A DNA stretch of 64,000 bases from Micromonospora sp. WMMD1082 (GCF_029626175.1 NZ_JARUBM010000002.1:5473001-5537000), one strand, 5' to 3'; positions 17,476 through 26,742 are shown, counted from the first letter of the stretch. The notes: generated by a model not told the origin, from the sequence alone. Made by a program: numbers and translations.

Positions 17476-18084
17476 ATGAACCAGTCCCGTCCTAAGATCA
17501 AGCGGTCCCGCCGCCTCGGCATCCCGCTCACCCCCAAGTGCGTGCGGTACTTCGAGCGGCGGCCCTACCCGCCCGGCGTGCACGGCCGCGCGCGGACCAA
17601 GGAGAGCGACTACAAGGTCCGCCTGCTGGAGAAGCAGCGCCTCAAGGCGCAGTACGACCTGCGGGAGCGGCAGCTGCGCCGGGCGTTCGACCGCGCGGTG
17701 CGCCGCCCGGGCAAGACCGGCGAGGAACTGGTGATCGACCTCGAGACCCGGCTCGACGCGCTCGTCCTGCGCGCCGGCTTCGCCCGCACCATCTACCAGG
17801 CCCGCCAGGCGGTCAGCCACGGACACGTGAACGTCAACGGCCAGCGGGTGGACCGGCCGTCGGCCCGGCTGGTCCCCGGCGACCTGCTGGCCGTACGCGA
17901 GGGCAGCCGCACCAAGACGCCCTTCGTCGTCGCGGCCGCCGGCAGCCACGCCCCGCAGCGCCCCGCCGGGTACCTCGACGTGGACCTGGCCGGGCTGACC
18001 GCCCGGTTGACCCGGCTGCCCCGTCGCGCCGAGGTGCCGGTCATCTGCGACGAGCAACTGGTCGTCGAGTACTACTCCCGCTGA
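17476..18084 (+). CDS. rpsD: 30S ribosomal protein S4, zinc-ligand-free form
   Basis: A 202-residue S4 of the MNQSRPKIKRSRRLG type. The RNA-binding N-terminus has YFERRPYPPGVHGRARTKES. The S4 domain near residues 90-150 has ARTIYQARQAVSHGHVNVNG, and it ends VICDEQLVVEYYSR. Only one N-terminal cysteine is present, so the four-Cys zinc knuckle of some S4 proteins is absent. ATG 17476 follows GAGAGG by five bases; in-frame GTG 17470 and ATG 17473 overlap that site. It stands alone rather than in the usual rpsM-rpsK-rpsD-rpoA operon, so it is probably a second copy. The adjoining iron box suggests conditional expression. Confidence 0.93.
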   Translation: MNQSRPKIKRSRRLGIPLTPKCVRYFERRPYPPGVHGRARTKESDYKVRLLEKQRLKAQYDLRERQLRRAFDRAVRRPGKTGEELVIDLETRLDALVLRAGFARTIYQARQAVSHGHVNVNGQRVDRPSARLVPGDLLAVREGSRTKTPFVVAAAGSHAPQRPAGYLDVDLAGLTARLTRLPRRAEVPVICDEQLVVEYYSR

Positions 18085-18127
18085 GGCCGGCCAGGACGCC
18101 CGCCCGCCGGTGTCGTCGTGCCGCGGA

Positions 18128-18160
18128 GCCCTGACGGTTCCGGTTCGGAACCGTCAGGGC
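18128..18160 (+). terminator. Terminator after rpsD
   Basis: A perfect 14-bp stem, GCCCTGACGGTTCC (18128-18141) with GGAACCGTCAGGGC (18147-18160), closes a five-base loop 43 bases after the rpsD stop. Confidence 0.8.
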
Positions 18161-18185
18161 CGTTGCCGGTCTACGGGAAGCTCGG

Positions 18186-19103
18186 ATGCAACCGAACGGA
18201 CTCCGCCGACGTCCGATCGGCATGAAGATTCGTCGAAGCGGGCGGCTGGCGGTCGTCCCCCTGCTGTTGCTGACTTCCGCGGCCTGTGGCCAGCAGACCG
18301 GTGCCACCGGCTCGGGCGAAGCCGACTCTCCCGAGCGGTCCTACTCCGCCGACGCGGTGGTGTTCCGGATGGACCACACCGGCGGGTTCGTCACGCCGGC
18401 GATGCTGGCCACCCGGCTGCCCGCGATCAGCGTCTACGGCGACGGCCGGGTGATCACGCAGGGCCCCGTGCCCATGATCTATCCCGGCCCGGCGCTGCCC
18501 AACCTCCAGGTGGGCACGATCGGCGCCGCCGAGCTGGAGGAGCTGATCACGGCGGCCCGCGCCGCCGGGGTGGGCGGCGGCGCCGACCTCGGCACGCCGC
18601 CGGTCGCCGACGCGCCGTCGACCCGCTTCACCGTGCTCGGTGACAACGGGGTCGAGCAGCTTGAGGTGTACGCCCTCGCCGAGAGCGGCGGCACGGAGAC
18701 CGGGCTCACCGGCGACCAGCAGGCGGGCCGGGACAGGCTGCGCGAGTTCGCCGACTCGCTGACCGCCGAGTCGGGCCCGCTCGCCGCCGCGCAGGCAAGC
18801 ACGCAGGCGTACGCTCCGACCGCCGTCGCGGCCGTCGCCGAGCCCTGGGTCGCCAACACCGAGGCCGGCGAGCAGCCCGAGGTGGCCTGGCCGGGCCCGA
18901 CGCTGCCCGGCGCCGACCTCGGCACGGACCTCGGGTTGGGCTGTGTCACGGCCACCGGCGAGGAGGCCCGGAAGGTGCTCGCGGTGGCGGCGGACGCGAC
19001 GACGGCGACCCCGTGGACCTCGGCGGGCACGCGCTGGACGGTGACCCTGCGGCCGCTGCTGCCCGACGAGACCGACTGCGGCGACCTCGCGACCAACCGC
19101 TGA
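18186..19103 (+). CDS. Putative secreted lipoprotein
   Basis: A 305-residue protein with a basic n-region, a hydrophobic core VVPLLLL and the lipobox LTSAAC, so it should be lipidated and held on the outer face of the membrane. The mature part has no domain I recognise; it contains VVFRMDHTGGFV, AISVYGDGRVITQG and a C-terminal DCGDLATNR. ATG 18186 follows GGGAAG by five bases; ATG 18222 would give a more usual signal length but has a weak ribosome site. It stands alone between rpsD and a convergent oxidoreductase. Function unknown. Confidence 0.75.
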   Translation: MQPNGLRRRPIGMKIRRSGRLAVVPLLLLTSAACGQQTGATGSGEADSPERSYSADAVVFRMDHTGGFVTPAMLATRLPAISVYGDGRVITQGPVPMIYPGPALPNLQVGTIGAAELEELITAARAAGVGGGADLGTPPVADAPSTRFTVLGDNGVEQLEVYALAESGGTETGLTGDQQAGRDRLREFADSLTAESGPLAAAQASTQAYAPTAVAAVAEPWVANTEAGEQPEVAWPGPTLPGADLGTDLGLGCVTATGEEARKVLAVAADATTATPWTSAGTRWTVTLRPLLPDETDCGDLATNR

Positions 19104-19187
19104 GCCGGCGCGGGCGCTGAGCCCGAGCCGGGGCGGCCTGGCCGCTGCTACCGGCGGTCGGCGGGCCGCCGGTGCTGGCGGGCCGGC

Positions 19188-20069
19188 CTATCGCCCCGGC
19201 GAGAGGTCGGCCAGCCGGCTCACCACCCGCTGCTCGGCCAGCTGCTCGGCGAACTCGACCGGGTGCCGGTCGGGCATCGTCTGCACCTCGGTCACGCCGA
19301 GCGCCGCGTACTCGGCCACCTCGGCGACGAACGCGTCGACGTCGGCCAACGGCGAGCGGGTGGCCAGGACGGTCTTGGTGACGCTGTCGTAGTCGCGGCC
19401 CTCGGTGGCACAGTGTTCCCGCAGCACGTCGAGCTTGCGGGCGACCTCACCCGGGCTGGTGCCGAAGAGGTTGCACAGGTCGGCGTGGCGGGCCACCAGC
19501 CGCAGGGTCTTCTTCTCGCCGCCGCCACCGATCATGATCGGCGGGTGCGGCCGGCTGATCGGTGGCGGCACGTTCAGCGTCTCGGCCAGCTGGTAGTGCC
19601 GGCCCTCGAAACGGCCGTTGTCGTCGCTCCACATCTGCCGGCAGATCCGCAGCGTCTCTTCGAGACGCGCGAAGCGTTCCGCCACCGGAACCACCGGCAC
19701 GCCGAGGCCGCGTTGCTCCCGCTCGTACCACGACGCGCCGATGCCGAGCCGGGCCCGGCCCCCGGAGAGCACGTCGAGCGTCGTGACGATCTTGGCGAGC
19801 AGCCCCGGATGGCGGTACATCACCCCGGTGACCAGCACACCGAGGGTCATCCGCGTCGTCCTCGCCGCCAGGTAACCCAGGGTCGTGTAGGCCTCCAGCA
19901 TCGGCTCCTCGGCCGGCGCCACGCCCTCCATCTGGAAGTAGTGGTCCATCACGGTGAAGGCCGAGAAGCCGGCCTGCTCCGCGATCCGGGCGGTCTCGGC
20001 CAGCGTCGGAGCGATCTCCGCCGGCTCGGCGGGTGTGGAGAAGTTCCAGTAGTGCAGCCCCAGCCTCAT
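19188..20069 (-). CDS. LLM-class F420-dependent oxidoreductase
   Basis: A 293-residue TIM-barrel oxidoreductase of the luciferase-like family. The N-terminus MRLGLHYWNF, then FTVMDHYFQME, the strand TRMTLGVLVTGVMYRHPGLL, the F420/FMN-contact region GGRARLGIGASWYEREQRGLG, and HPPIMIGGGGEKKTLRL follow the family order. Members transfer hydride from or to coenzyme F420 on many substrates; this one's is unknown. GGGAGG lies nine bases before ATG 20069. Divergent from the methyltransferase/Nudix pair. Confidence 0.88.
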   Translation of the reverse strand: MRLGLHYWNFSTPAEPAEIAPTLAETARIAEQAGFSAFTVMDHYFQMEGVAPAEEPMLEAYTTLGYLAARTTRMTLGVLVTGVMYRHPGLLAKIVTTLDVLSGGRARLGIGASWYEREQRGLGVPVVPVAERFARLEETLRICRQMWSDDNGRFEGRHYQLAETLNVPPPISRPHPPIMIGGGGEKKTLRLVARHADLCNLFGTSPGEVARKLDVLREHCATEGRDYDSVTKTVLATRSPLADVDAFVAEVAEYAALGVTEVQTMPDRHPVEFAEQLAEQRVVSRLADLSPGR

Positions 20070-20215
20070 CGCCTGATCCCTCCCGGTCCAATGTCGACAG
20101 GGAGCATTATGGCCGGCGATCGATGCCCGCGCTGGCCCCGACGATGGCCGCTGCCCGTGGTCGAGGCGCGGAATCCGGTCGTTCGGCCACCCGGTGCCAT
20201 GGCACCATCGGCCGG

Positions 20216-20911
20216 GTGAGCCACCCCGCCCAGCCGATGTACGAGCCGTTCGCCGCCGAGTTCGAGGCCCACGCGTACGACAGCGCCTACAACGCCCACT
20301 ACGACCGGCCGGCGGTGCTCGATCTGCTGGGCGACGTCACGGGTGCCCGGGTGCTGGACGCCGGTTGCGGACCGGGTCTGTACGCCGAGGAACTGCTCGC
20401 CCGCGGCGCCGTCGTCACCGCGTTCGACGCCAGCCCGGAGATGGTGCGGCTGGCCGAGCGTCGCCTCGGTACGCGCGCCGACCTGCGGGTGTGGGATCTG
20501 GAGCGACCGCTGACCTGGCTGCCGGACGCGACGCAGGACCTCGTCCTGCTGGCGCTGGTGATCCACCATGTCGACGACCGGCCGGCGGCGCTGGCCGAGC
20601 TGCACCGGGTGTTGCGTCCGGGTGGTCACCTGGTCGTCTCCACCACCCATCCGACCAGCGACTGGCTGCTCACCGGGGGCGGCTACTTCGACCGCGTACC
20701 GGTGGAGGAGGTCTGGCAGACGCGCTGGCGGGTGCGCTACTGGCGGCAGCCGCTTCAGGCGTGGTGCCGGGAGTTCACCGACGCGGGTTTTCTCATCGAG
20801 CGGCTGGTCGAGCCACGGCCGGCCGAGACCATGGCCGCCCGCTATCCCGAGGTCAGCGAGAAGTTGGCGCGGTCTCCCGGGTTCATCGCGTTCCGGCTGC
20901 TCAGACCGTGA
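20216..20911 (+). CDS. Class I SAM-dependent methyltransferase
   Basis: A 231-residue methyltransferase with motif I ARVLDAGCGPGLYAEELL near residue 43, acidic end of strand 2 VTAFDASPEM, and strand 4 DLVLLALVIHHVDD. LHRVLRPGGHLVVSTTHPT follows, as in UbiE/COQ5-like enzymes. GTG 20216 is chosen; ATG 20237 is an alternative. Longer in-frame starts would run into the divergent oxidoreductase gene. Its TGA overlaps the GTG of the following Nudix gene (GTGA). The substrate is unknown. Confidence 0.85.
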   Translation: MSHPAQPMYEPFAAEFEAHAYDSAYNAHYDRPAVLDLLGDVTGARVLDAGCGPGLYAEELLARGAVVTAFDASPEMVRLAERRLGTRADLRVWDLERPLTWLPDATQDLVLLALVIHHVDDRPAALAELHRVLRPGGHLVVSTTHPTSDWLLTGGGYFDRVPVEEVWQTRWRVRYWRQPLQAWCREFTDAGFLIERLVEPRPAETMAARYPEVSEKLARSPGFIAFRLLRP

Positions 20912-21495
20912 CACCGCAGGGGACGCCGGACCCCGGTCGCCGTTACGGTGACCAGGTGGACGAACTCGTGGCGCTGTACGCCGAGGGCGACCTGTCGGGC
21001 AGGGTCACCGGCGCCGCGCCCCGCAGCGTGGTCCGCGCCGGAAACCTGCCGCACGCCGCCACGGCGGTGTTGCTGCGCGACGAGCGGGACCGGGTCTACG
21101 TCCACCGCCGCACCGACACCAAGGATCTCTACCCCGGCCTGCACGACGCCTTCGCCGGAGGCGTCGTCCTCGCCGGGGAGGACCCGTTCGAGGCGGCCGC
21201 CCGGGAGCTCACCGAGGAACTGGGCGTCGCGAACTGCGAGATCCGGCCCTGCCTGCGGTACTGGTACGCCGACGCGTACGCCAGCTACCTGGCGTACGTC
21301 TTCGAGGCCCGTTACGAGGCCCGCCGCTGCGGTCCGGTGGTCCACCAGCCCAGCGAGGTGGCCGCGGGCTGGTGGCTCGACCTCGCGGATCTGGTCACCC
21401 GTCTGGCCGACCCGACCTGGCCCTTCGTGCCGGACGGGCGGGCCACCCTCGACCGCTACCTGCGGCAGGAAGCGGGCCGGGCCGGGTCCGGATGA
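20908..21495 (+). CDS. Nudix hydrolase (isopentenyl-diphosphate isomerase-like branch)
   Basis: A 195-residue protein with a complete Nudix box GGVVLAGEDPFEAAARELTEELGV around residues 90-112. Surrounding motifs (LPHAATAVLLRDERDRVYVH, then RRTDTKDLYPGLHDAFAGG) are like YfcD/IDI-type Nudix proteins, which act on diphosphates. GTG 20908 overlaps the methyltransferase stop by four bases, so the two are co-translated. The substrate cannot be read from the sequence. Confidence 0.85.
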   Translation: MTPQGTPDPGRRYGDQVDELVALYAEGDLSGRVTGAAPRSVVRAGNLPHAATAVLLRDERDRVYVHRRTDTKDLYPGLHDAFAGGVVLAGEDPFEAAARELTEELGVANCEIRPCLRYWYADAYASYLAYVFEARYEARRCGPVVHQPSEVAAGWWLDLADLVTRLADPTWPFVPDGRATLDRYLRQEAGRAGSG

Positions 21496-21579
21496 GGGTG
21501 CGGCCCGGCCGGCGGTGGTCCCGCCGCTGGCTTGGGCGATCGTCCCGATCGCGGCCCGCCGAGCGATGAAGATGGGACG

Positions 21580-22797
21580 ATGTGGCGGATTCTGAGGACG
21601 CGGGTGGAGGTGACCGCGGAGACACACCGGACGACGATGTACGAGATCTTCTTCGATCTGGTGTTCGTCTTCGCGCTGATCCGGGTCACCGAGTACATGA
21701 GTGCGCACGCCTCGCCGTTGACCCTGGTGAAGGGCCTCGTCGTACTCCTGCTGCTGTGGATCTCCTGGCTGACCTACTGCTGGCTCGGCAACCACGCCCG
21801 CGCCGACGTCGGGCTGATCCGGGCCGGCACCACCGCCGCCATGGCCGCCGTCTTCCTCGCCGCCGTGGTCGTCCCGGACATCTGGGAGGCCGCCGCCCTG
21901 CCGCGCCTGGTCCTGCTGCTGTCCTACCTCGTGCTGCGGGTGATCCACCTGGTCCTCTACCACCGCGCGGCGGAGGACGACCAACGTCTGCACCGCACAC
22001 TGCGCATCTACACCCTGATCACCGCGCTGTCCTGGATCCCGCTCGTCCTCGGCGCCGTGCTCGGCGGCTCCGCGCAGCTGCCGCTCTGGACGGCGGCGCT
22101 CGCCATCGACTTCGCCGGCGGGCTGGTCGCCTCCCTGCTGAGCGGGTGGCCGTTGCGGAGTCCACGGCACTTCGTGGAGCGGCACGGCCTCATGGTGATC
22201 ATCGCGCTCGGCGAGACCCTGATCTCGGTCGGTGCCGGGATCGGCACCGAGATGATCCGTGGCCCGGTCCTGCTGGCCGCGCTGTTCGCCCTCGTCATCA
22301 CGGTCTGCCTGTTCCAGCTCTACCGGGTGAACTCGATGGCCGCGGGCGAGGAGCTGATGAGGGAGCCCAGCCCACGGCGGGACCGACTCGCCGTCAACGC
22401 CTACAGCGCCATCCACTTCGCGCTGGTCATCGGGACGATCTACCTGGCGTTCGGGGTACACCAGGCGATTGCCACCCTGGCGCACGACGAGCCCTCGTCC
22501 GCCGCCGGGTCGCGCCTGGCGTGGACCCCGGCGGCCGCGCTGTTCGGCGGCGCCGCCCTGTATCTCGCGGGCCGGGCGACGTTTCTCGGGGTCGCCCTCC
22601 GGTCGGTGCCCCTGGCGCAGCTCCTCGCCCCCGTCGTCGCGTTGGCGCTCGTCCCGGCCGGGCGGTTCCTGCCCGGTTTGTTCACCCTCGCCCTGCTCGC
22701 CGCGTTCCTCGTCGTCCTCGTCGGCTACGAACGTGTCTCCGGTACAGGCCCCGATTCCCATACCGCCGACGAGGTCGCCATGCGCCGGCCGCGGTGA
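21580..22797 (+). CDS. Low-temperature-requirement A (LtrA) family membrane protein
   Basis: A 405-residue polytopic membrane protein with about ten to twelve hydrophobic segments. The family signature TTMYEIFFDLVFVFALIRVT occurs near residue 18, and ERHGLMVIIALGETLISVG near 205. Start ATG 21580 follows GATGGGA; the in-frame upstream start would add 16 polar residues not seen in the family. LtrA was named from a Listeria cold-growth mutant, and its activity remains unproven. It lies downstream of, and probably separate from, the Nudix gene. Confidence 0.85.
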   Translation: MWRILRTRVEVTAETHRTTMYEIFFDLVFVFALIRVTEYMSAHASPLTLVKGLVVLLLLWISWLTYCWLGNHARADVGLIRAGTTAAMAAVFLAAVVVPDIWEAAALPRLVLLLSYLVLRVIHLVLYHRAAEDDQRLHRTLRIYTLITALSWIPLVLGAVLGGSAQLPLWTAALAIDFAGGLVASLLSGWPLRSPRHFVERHGLMVIIALGETLISVGAGIGTEMIRGPVLLAALFALVITVCLFQLYRVNSMAAGEELMREPSPRRDRLAVNAYSAIHFALVIGTIYLAFGVHQAIATLAHDEPSSAAGSRLAWTPAAALFGGAALYLAGRATFLGVALRSVPLAQLLAPVVALALVPAGRFLPGLFTLALLAAFLVVLVGYERVSGTGPDSHTADEVAMRRPR

Positions 22798-22892
22798 GGG
22801 CAATCCTGGACTTGCGGGTCCATTATCGCCGAGCCACAGTGTGCTCCGAGCGGTCCGATCCGGGCCGGTACGCACACGGGGAAGGACCCTTC

Positions 22893-23984
22893 ATGAACCA
22901 CTACTACCTGCTCGGCCGGTCCGGGCTGCGGGTGAGCCGGCTGGCGCTGGGCACGATGAACTTCGGCACCGGCGGGTTCCACGCCGCGTACGGGCGGACG
23001 GAGGCGGAGGCGGAGCCGATCTTCCGGCGGTATCTGGAGGCCGGCGGCAACCTCGTCGACACGGCGGACTTCTACACCGCGGGGGCGAGCGAGCGGATCC
23101 TCGGCCGGCTGATCGCCGCCACCGGTGCGCGGGAGCGGCTGGTGCTGACCAGCAAGTTCACCAACACCGTCGATCCGGTCGACCCGAACGCCAGTGGCAA
23201 CGGTCGCAAGCACATGATCCGGGCGGCCGAGGAGTCGCTACGCCGGCTCGGCACCGACTACCTGGACCTGTACTTGCTGCACACCTGGGATCGGATCACC
23301 CCGGTCGAGGAGGTGGTGCGGACCTTCGACGATCTGGTGCGGGCCGGCAAGATCCGCTATGCCGGACTGTCAGACGTGCCCGCCTGGTACGCGGCGCGGG
23401 CGCAGAGCGTGGCGGAGGCGCACGCGTTGACCCCGATGGTCACCGTTCAGCTGCCGTACTCGCTGGTCACCCGAAGCATCGAGGCGGAGTTCGCGCCGAT
23501 GGCGCAGTCGCTGGGGCTGGGCCTGAGCGCGTGGAGCCCGCTCGGCGGTGGCCTGCTGACCGGCAAGTACCGGCGGACCGCCGAGGGCCTGGCCGGTGCG
23601 GGGCGCCTCGGCGACGGCGGGGCGAACCACCAGCCGGTCGGCGACGCGCAGTGGCGGGTGGTCGAGGCGTTGCGGGGCGTGGCCGGCGAACTGGGCCGCA
23701 GCATGGCGCAGGTGGCGCTGAACTGGGTGGTCACCCAGCCCGCCGTCGGTTCGGCGGTGGTCGGGGCGAGCAACGTCGAGCAGCTCGACGGCAACCTGGC
23801 CGCGCTCGACTTCGAGATCCCGCGCGAGCTGCGCTCCCGGCTCGATGAGGCCAGTACGCCCACCGCCGCACCGCCGTACTCGATGTTCACCCCGGAGTAC
23901 CAGTCCTGGATCGTGAACCCCGGCCTCGGCATCGGCGACAAGCCGGCCGGCTACGCGCCCCCGGTGTTCAACGGCGCCGCCTGA
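22893..23984 (+). CDS. Aldo/keto reductase
   Basis: A 363-residue NAD(P)H-dependent reductase. It keeps the AKR tetrad: Asp and Tyr in GGNLVDTADFYTAGASE, Lys in RLVLTSKFTN, and His in YLDLYLLHTWD. Cofactor-binding segments follow: GLSAWSPLGGGLLTGKYRR and SAVVGASNVEQLDGNL. GAAGGA lies six bases before ATG 22893. The TetR-type gene 73 bases downstream on the same strand may regulate it. It probably reduces an aldehyde or ketone; no specific substrate is indicated. Confidence 0.9.
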   Translation: MNHYYLLGRSGLRVSRLALGTMNFGTGGFHAAYGRTEAEAEPIFRRYLEAGGNLVDTADFYTAGASERILGRLIAATGARERLVLTSKFTNTVDPVDPNASGNGRKHMIRAAEESLRRLGTDYLDLYLLHTWDRITPVEEVVRTFDDLVRAGKIRYAGLSDVPAWYAARAQSVAEAHALTPMVTVQLPYSLVTRSIEAEFAPMAQSLGLGLSAWSPLGGGLLTGKYRRTAEGLAGAGRLGDGGANHQPVGDAQWRVVEALRGVAGELGRSMAQVALNWVVTQPAVGSAVVGASNVEQLDGNLAALDFEIPRELRSRLDEASTPTAAPPYSMFTPEYQSWIVNPGLGIGDKPAGYAPPVFNGAA

Positions 23985-24057
23985 CCGGTGAGCGTGCTCC
24001 GGGCCGGGTGGCCACCTCGCTACGATTGGACCGCGCCGTGACAGACGAGGGGGCGTC

Positions 24058-24660
24058 GTGGCCCGCGAACTGACCCGCAAGGGAGAGGCGACCCGGGCGC
24101 GCATCGTCGCCGGTGCCGCCGCCGAGGTCCGCGAGCGTGGCGTCGACGACGTCCGCCTTGAGGACGTGATGGCCCGCACCGGCACCAGCAAGGGGCAGCT
24201 CTTCCACTACTTCCCACAGGGCAAGGAGGAGTTGCTCCTCGCGGTGGCCCGGCACGAGGCCGACCAGGTCCTCGTCGACCAGCAGCCGATGCTCGACGAC
24301 CTCACGAGTTGGCCAGCCTGGCAGGCATGGCGTGACCGGGTGGTCGAGCGCTACCGGGCACAGGGCTTCCAGTGCCCGCTCAACGGGTTGCTGGGGCCGG
24401 CGGCCCGGCGTTCCCCCGGGGCGCAGGCCGTGGTGACCGGGCTCATGGAGCGTTGGCAGGGACGACTCGTCGTGGGGATCCGGCACCTGCAGGCGGCCGG
24501 CGAGGTCGCCCCGGAGGTGGACGCCGACCGGGCCGCGGCGGCGCTGCTGGCCGGCATCCAGGGCGGTGTGGTGCTGCTGCTGGCCACCGGGCGGACCGAA
24601 CACCTCGAGGCCGCCCTCGACGTGGCGCTCGACGGCCTGCGGGCCGGCACCCGGGTCTGA
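24058..24660 (+). CDS. TetR/AcrR-family transcriptional regulator
   Basis: A 200-residue regulator with an N-terminal HTH (residues 9-55: GEATRARIVAGAAAEVRERG, then VMARTGTSKGQLFHYFPQGK). The helical ligand domain has WQAWRDRVVERYRAQGFQCP and AALLAGIQGGVVLLLATG near the C-terminus, as in TetR_C_6-like members. GTG 24058 follows GAGGGGG. The likely target is the aldo/keto reductase just upstream or its own promoter; no clear operator palindrome was found in the 73-base gap. Confidence 0.88.
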   Translation: MARELTRKGEATRARIVAGAAAEVRERGVDDVRLEDVMARTGTSKGQLFHYFPQGKEELLLAVARHEADQVLVDQQPMLDDLTSWPAWQAWRDRVVERYRAQGFQCPLNGLLGPAARRSPGAQAVVTGLMERWQGRLVVGIRHLQAAGEVAPEVDADRAAAALLAGIQGGVVLLLATGRTEHLEAALDVALDGLRAGTRV

Positions 24661-24668
24661 CCGGTGGT

Positions 24669-24704
24669 GGCCGGGGCGGTCCGCTCCTGCGGCCCGCCCC
24701 GGCC
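24669..24704. terminator. Shared terminator between convergent TetR and peptidase genes
   Basis: A perfect 11-bp stem, GGCCGGGGCGG (24669-24679) and CCGCCCCGGCC (24694-24704), lies in the 68-base gap between two convergent stops. Confidence 0.65.
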
Positions 24705-24728
24705 CGGCACCCGTACGCCGTCGGCAGC

Positions 24729-26612
24729 TCAGAAGCCGAGTGCCCCCCGTCCGCCGACCACCGGCAGGCGCAACTCGCTGTGCTGCGGTGCGACCCGCAG
24801 CCGCGTGCCGCCCAGCGGCAGCAGGGTGTACTCCTGATCACTGGAGAAGATCACCACGCCGATCCGGTGGCCCGCCGGGAAGACGTGGTCCTTGGGTTCC
24901 AAGGTCCACCGGAGGTCGTACCGCCTGCCCTGCGTCAGCGGCACGGTGCGCGACCGGTCCACGCGGTTCTGCGGGTCCATCCAGCCCCGGGTCACGACCG
25001 TCGGCGCGGCGGTCGAGCCGGCCGGGCCGTAGTCGACCAGGTACGCGGTCAGGTTGGCGCCCGGCTTGTTGTCGATCGCGGTCCGCAGCCGCAGCTCGGG
25101 GCGCCCGGAGATGCGCACGTCCCGCGTCAGCGCGGGGGAGCGGTAGACGAGCCGGTGCGGGTTCGCCGCGTCCGGGTCGGCGATCAGGTCGTCCGGGTGG
25201 ATCGTCCGGCCCTCGTCGACGAAGCGCTGCTCGACCGTGCCCTTCGGCGGCCAGCGCGAGGTGAGCGCGCCCGGGGTGGTGGGGCCGGTCGCGGCCAGCC
25301 GCAGCGGCACCTCGCGGGCGCCCGGATCGGGCCAGTTGCGGTACGTGGTGTAGACCTGATCCTCGCGCTGCACCACGGCGGTCGGCTCGTCCATGATCCC
25401 GTTGGGCACGTGCCACAGCCAGTGGTCGAACCAGCGGTTCTCGGTCTGCTTCCACGTCCAGGTGCGGCCGTCGGGCAGGGTCACCGACGCGTTGTTGCCG
25501 GGGCCGCCGTGCCCGCCCTGATGCAGCCAGATCCGGCGCGGGACCCGATGCCGGGTGAGCTCGTCCCACCAGCCGGCGAAGTGCTCGGTCTTCACGTTCC
25601 AGTCGTTGAGGCCGTGCACGAGCAGGACGCTGGCCCGCACCCTCCGCGCGTCGAGGTGGTCGCGGTCCCGCCAGAACCTTGAGTAGTCGCCGGTGACCCG
25701 GTCCTGCCGGGCGGTCAGCTCGGCCATCGCGTCGGCGCAGCGCCCCTCGGCCCGCGCCTGGCCGGCGGTGAACTTGGCCAGAACGTCCACGTCCTCGCCC
25801 TGGTACGTCCCGGGTGCGACGACGAGGCCGTTGGCGCGGTAGTAGTCGTACCAGCTGCTGATGGCGGCGACCGGCACGATGGTCCGCAGCCCCGGGACGC
25901 CGGTGGTGGCGACCTGGTTGGGCAGCGTCCCGTTGTAGGAGACGCCGGTCATCCCGACCGCGCCGGTGGTCCAGTCGGCGGTGACCGGCGCACCGGCCTC
26001 GTCGTACCCCTTCGCCCGCCCGTTCAGCCAGTCGACGACCGCCCGGGTGCCGAGCGTCTCGGCCTGGTCGCCGCTGGTCGGGCAGCCGTCCGAGTCGCCG
26101 GTACCGACGCTCTGGCCGAGCACCACCGCGTACCCCCGTGGCACGTAGTAGTCGTCGAGCGAGCCCGGCAGGTTGGCCTTTGCCACCGCCCGCTGGGCCG
26201 CCACGTCGGACGCCCGCTGGCCGGAACGGCGGGCGATACCGTTCTGCGGCAGCTCGTCCACCAGCACGCTCGGGTACGGCACGTCGTACCAGACGTCCTT
26301 GCGGTACGGGCTGTGCTCGAAGATGACCGGCACCTTGAAGCCCTCGGTGGCGGTCTCGCGGGGCCGGGAGATGTCGATCGCGACCCGGTCGAGGCGACCG
26401 TCGCGGTCGGTGTCCACCGTGGTCTGCACATACACCCGCTCCTCGATCGCGTCGGCGAGCGAGAACACCGGTTGGGTCATGCCGTCGACGACCACGATCC
26501 CCGCCGGGGTGGTCGGTGCGGGTTGGGCGGCGGCGGGTGCCGGTGCCGCGCTCAGTGCCAGTGCGCCGGACAGGCCGGCGCCGAGTAGTGCCAGATGGGG
26601 GGCTCGACGCAC
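24729..26612 (-). CDS. Secreted Xaa-Pro dipeptidyl-peptidase (S15 family)
   Basis: A 627-residue secreted serine peptidase. It has a signal peptide (RR near the start, hydrophobic ALLGAGLSGALALSA, likely cleavage after APAAA). The S15 catalytic domain has the nucleophile motif GMTGVSYNGTLPN near residue 225, where Ser sits in GxSYxG. The Asp/His region includes VLLVHGLNDWNVKTEH and LHQGGHGG. A C-terminal jelly-roll PepX_C domain contains RDVRISGRPELRLRTA and DHVFPAGHRIGVVIFSSD. GTG 26612 follows AAGGAG by seven bases. It should release X-Pro dipeptides outside the cell. Confidence 0.92.
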   Translation of the reverse strand: MRRAPHLALLGAGLSGALALSAAPAPAAAQPAPTTPAGIVVVDGMTQPVFSLADAIEERVYVQTTVDTDRDGRLDRVAIDISRPRETATEGFKVPVIFEHSPYRKDVWYDVPYPSVLVDELPQNGIARRSGQRASDVAAQRAVAKANLPGSLDDYYVPRGYAVVLGQSVGTGDSDGCPTSGDQAETLGTRAVVDWLNGRAKGYDEAGAPVTADWTTGAVGMTGVSYNGTLPNQVATTGVPGLRTIVPVAAISSWYDYYRANGLVVAPGTYQGEDVDVLAKFTAGQARAEGRCADAMAELTARQDRVTGDYSRFWRDRDHLDARRVRASVLLVHGLNDWNVKTEHFAGWWDELTRHRVPRRIWLHQGGHGGPGNNASVTLPDGRTWTWKQTENRWFDHWLWHVPNGIMDEPTAVVQREDQVYTTYRNWPDPGAREVPLRLAATGPTTPGALTSRWPPKGTVEQRFVDEGRTIHPDDLIADPDAANPHRLVYRSPALTRDVRISGRPELRLRTAIDNKPGANLTAYLVDYGPAGSTAAPTVVTRGWMDPQNRVDRSRTVPLTQGRRYDLRWTLEPKDHVFPAGHRIGVVIFSSDQEYTLLPLGGTRLRVAPQHSELRLPVVGGRGALGF

Positions 26613-26742
26613 GCGCGTCTCCTTCGGTCAGGCTGGTGGCCGGAGTCCGCCAGGGACGGAGGAAAGATCCATCGACCACATGCTATGCCCGTTGGCGCTC
26701 GTGCGGTGACCGCCCGGCCGGTTGCGTGCGTGGCGCCGGTCG

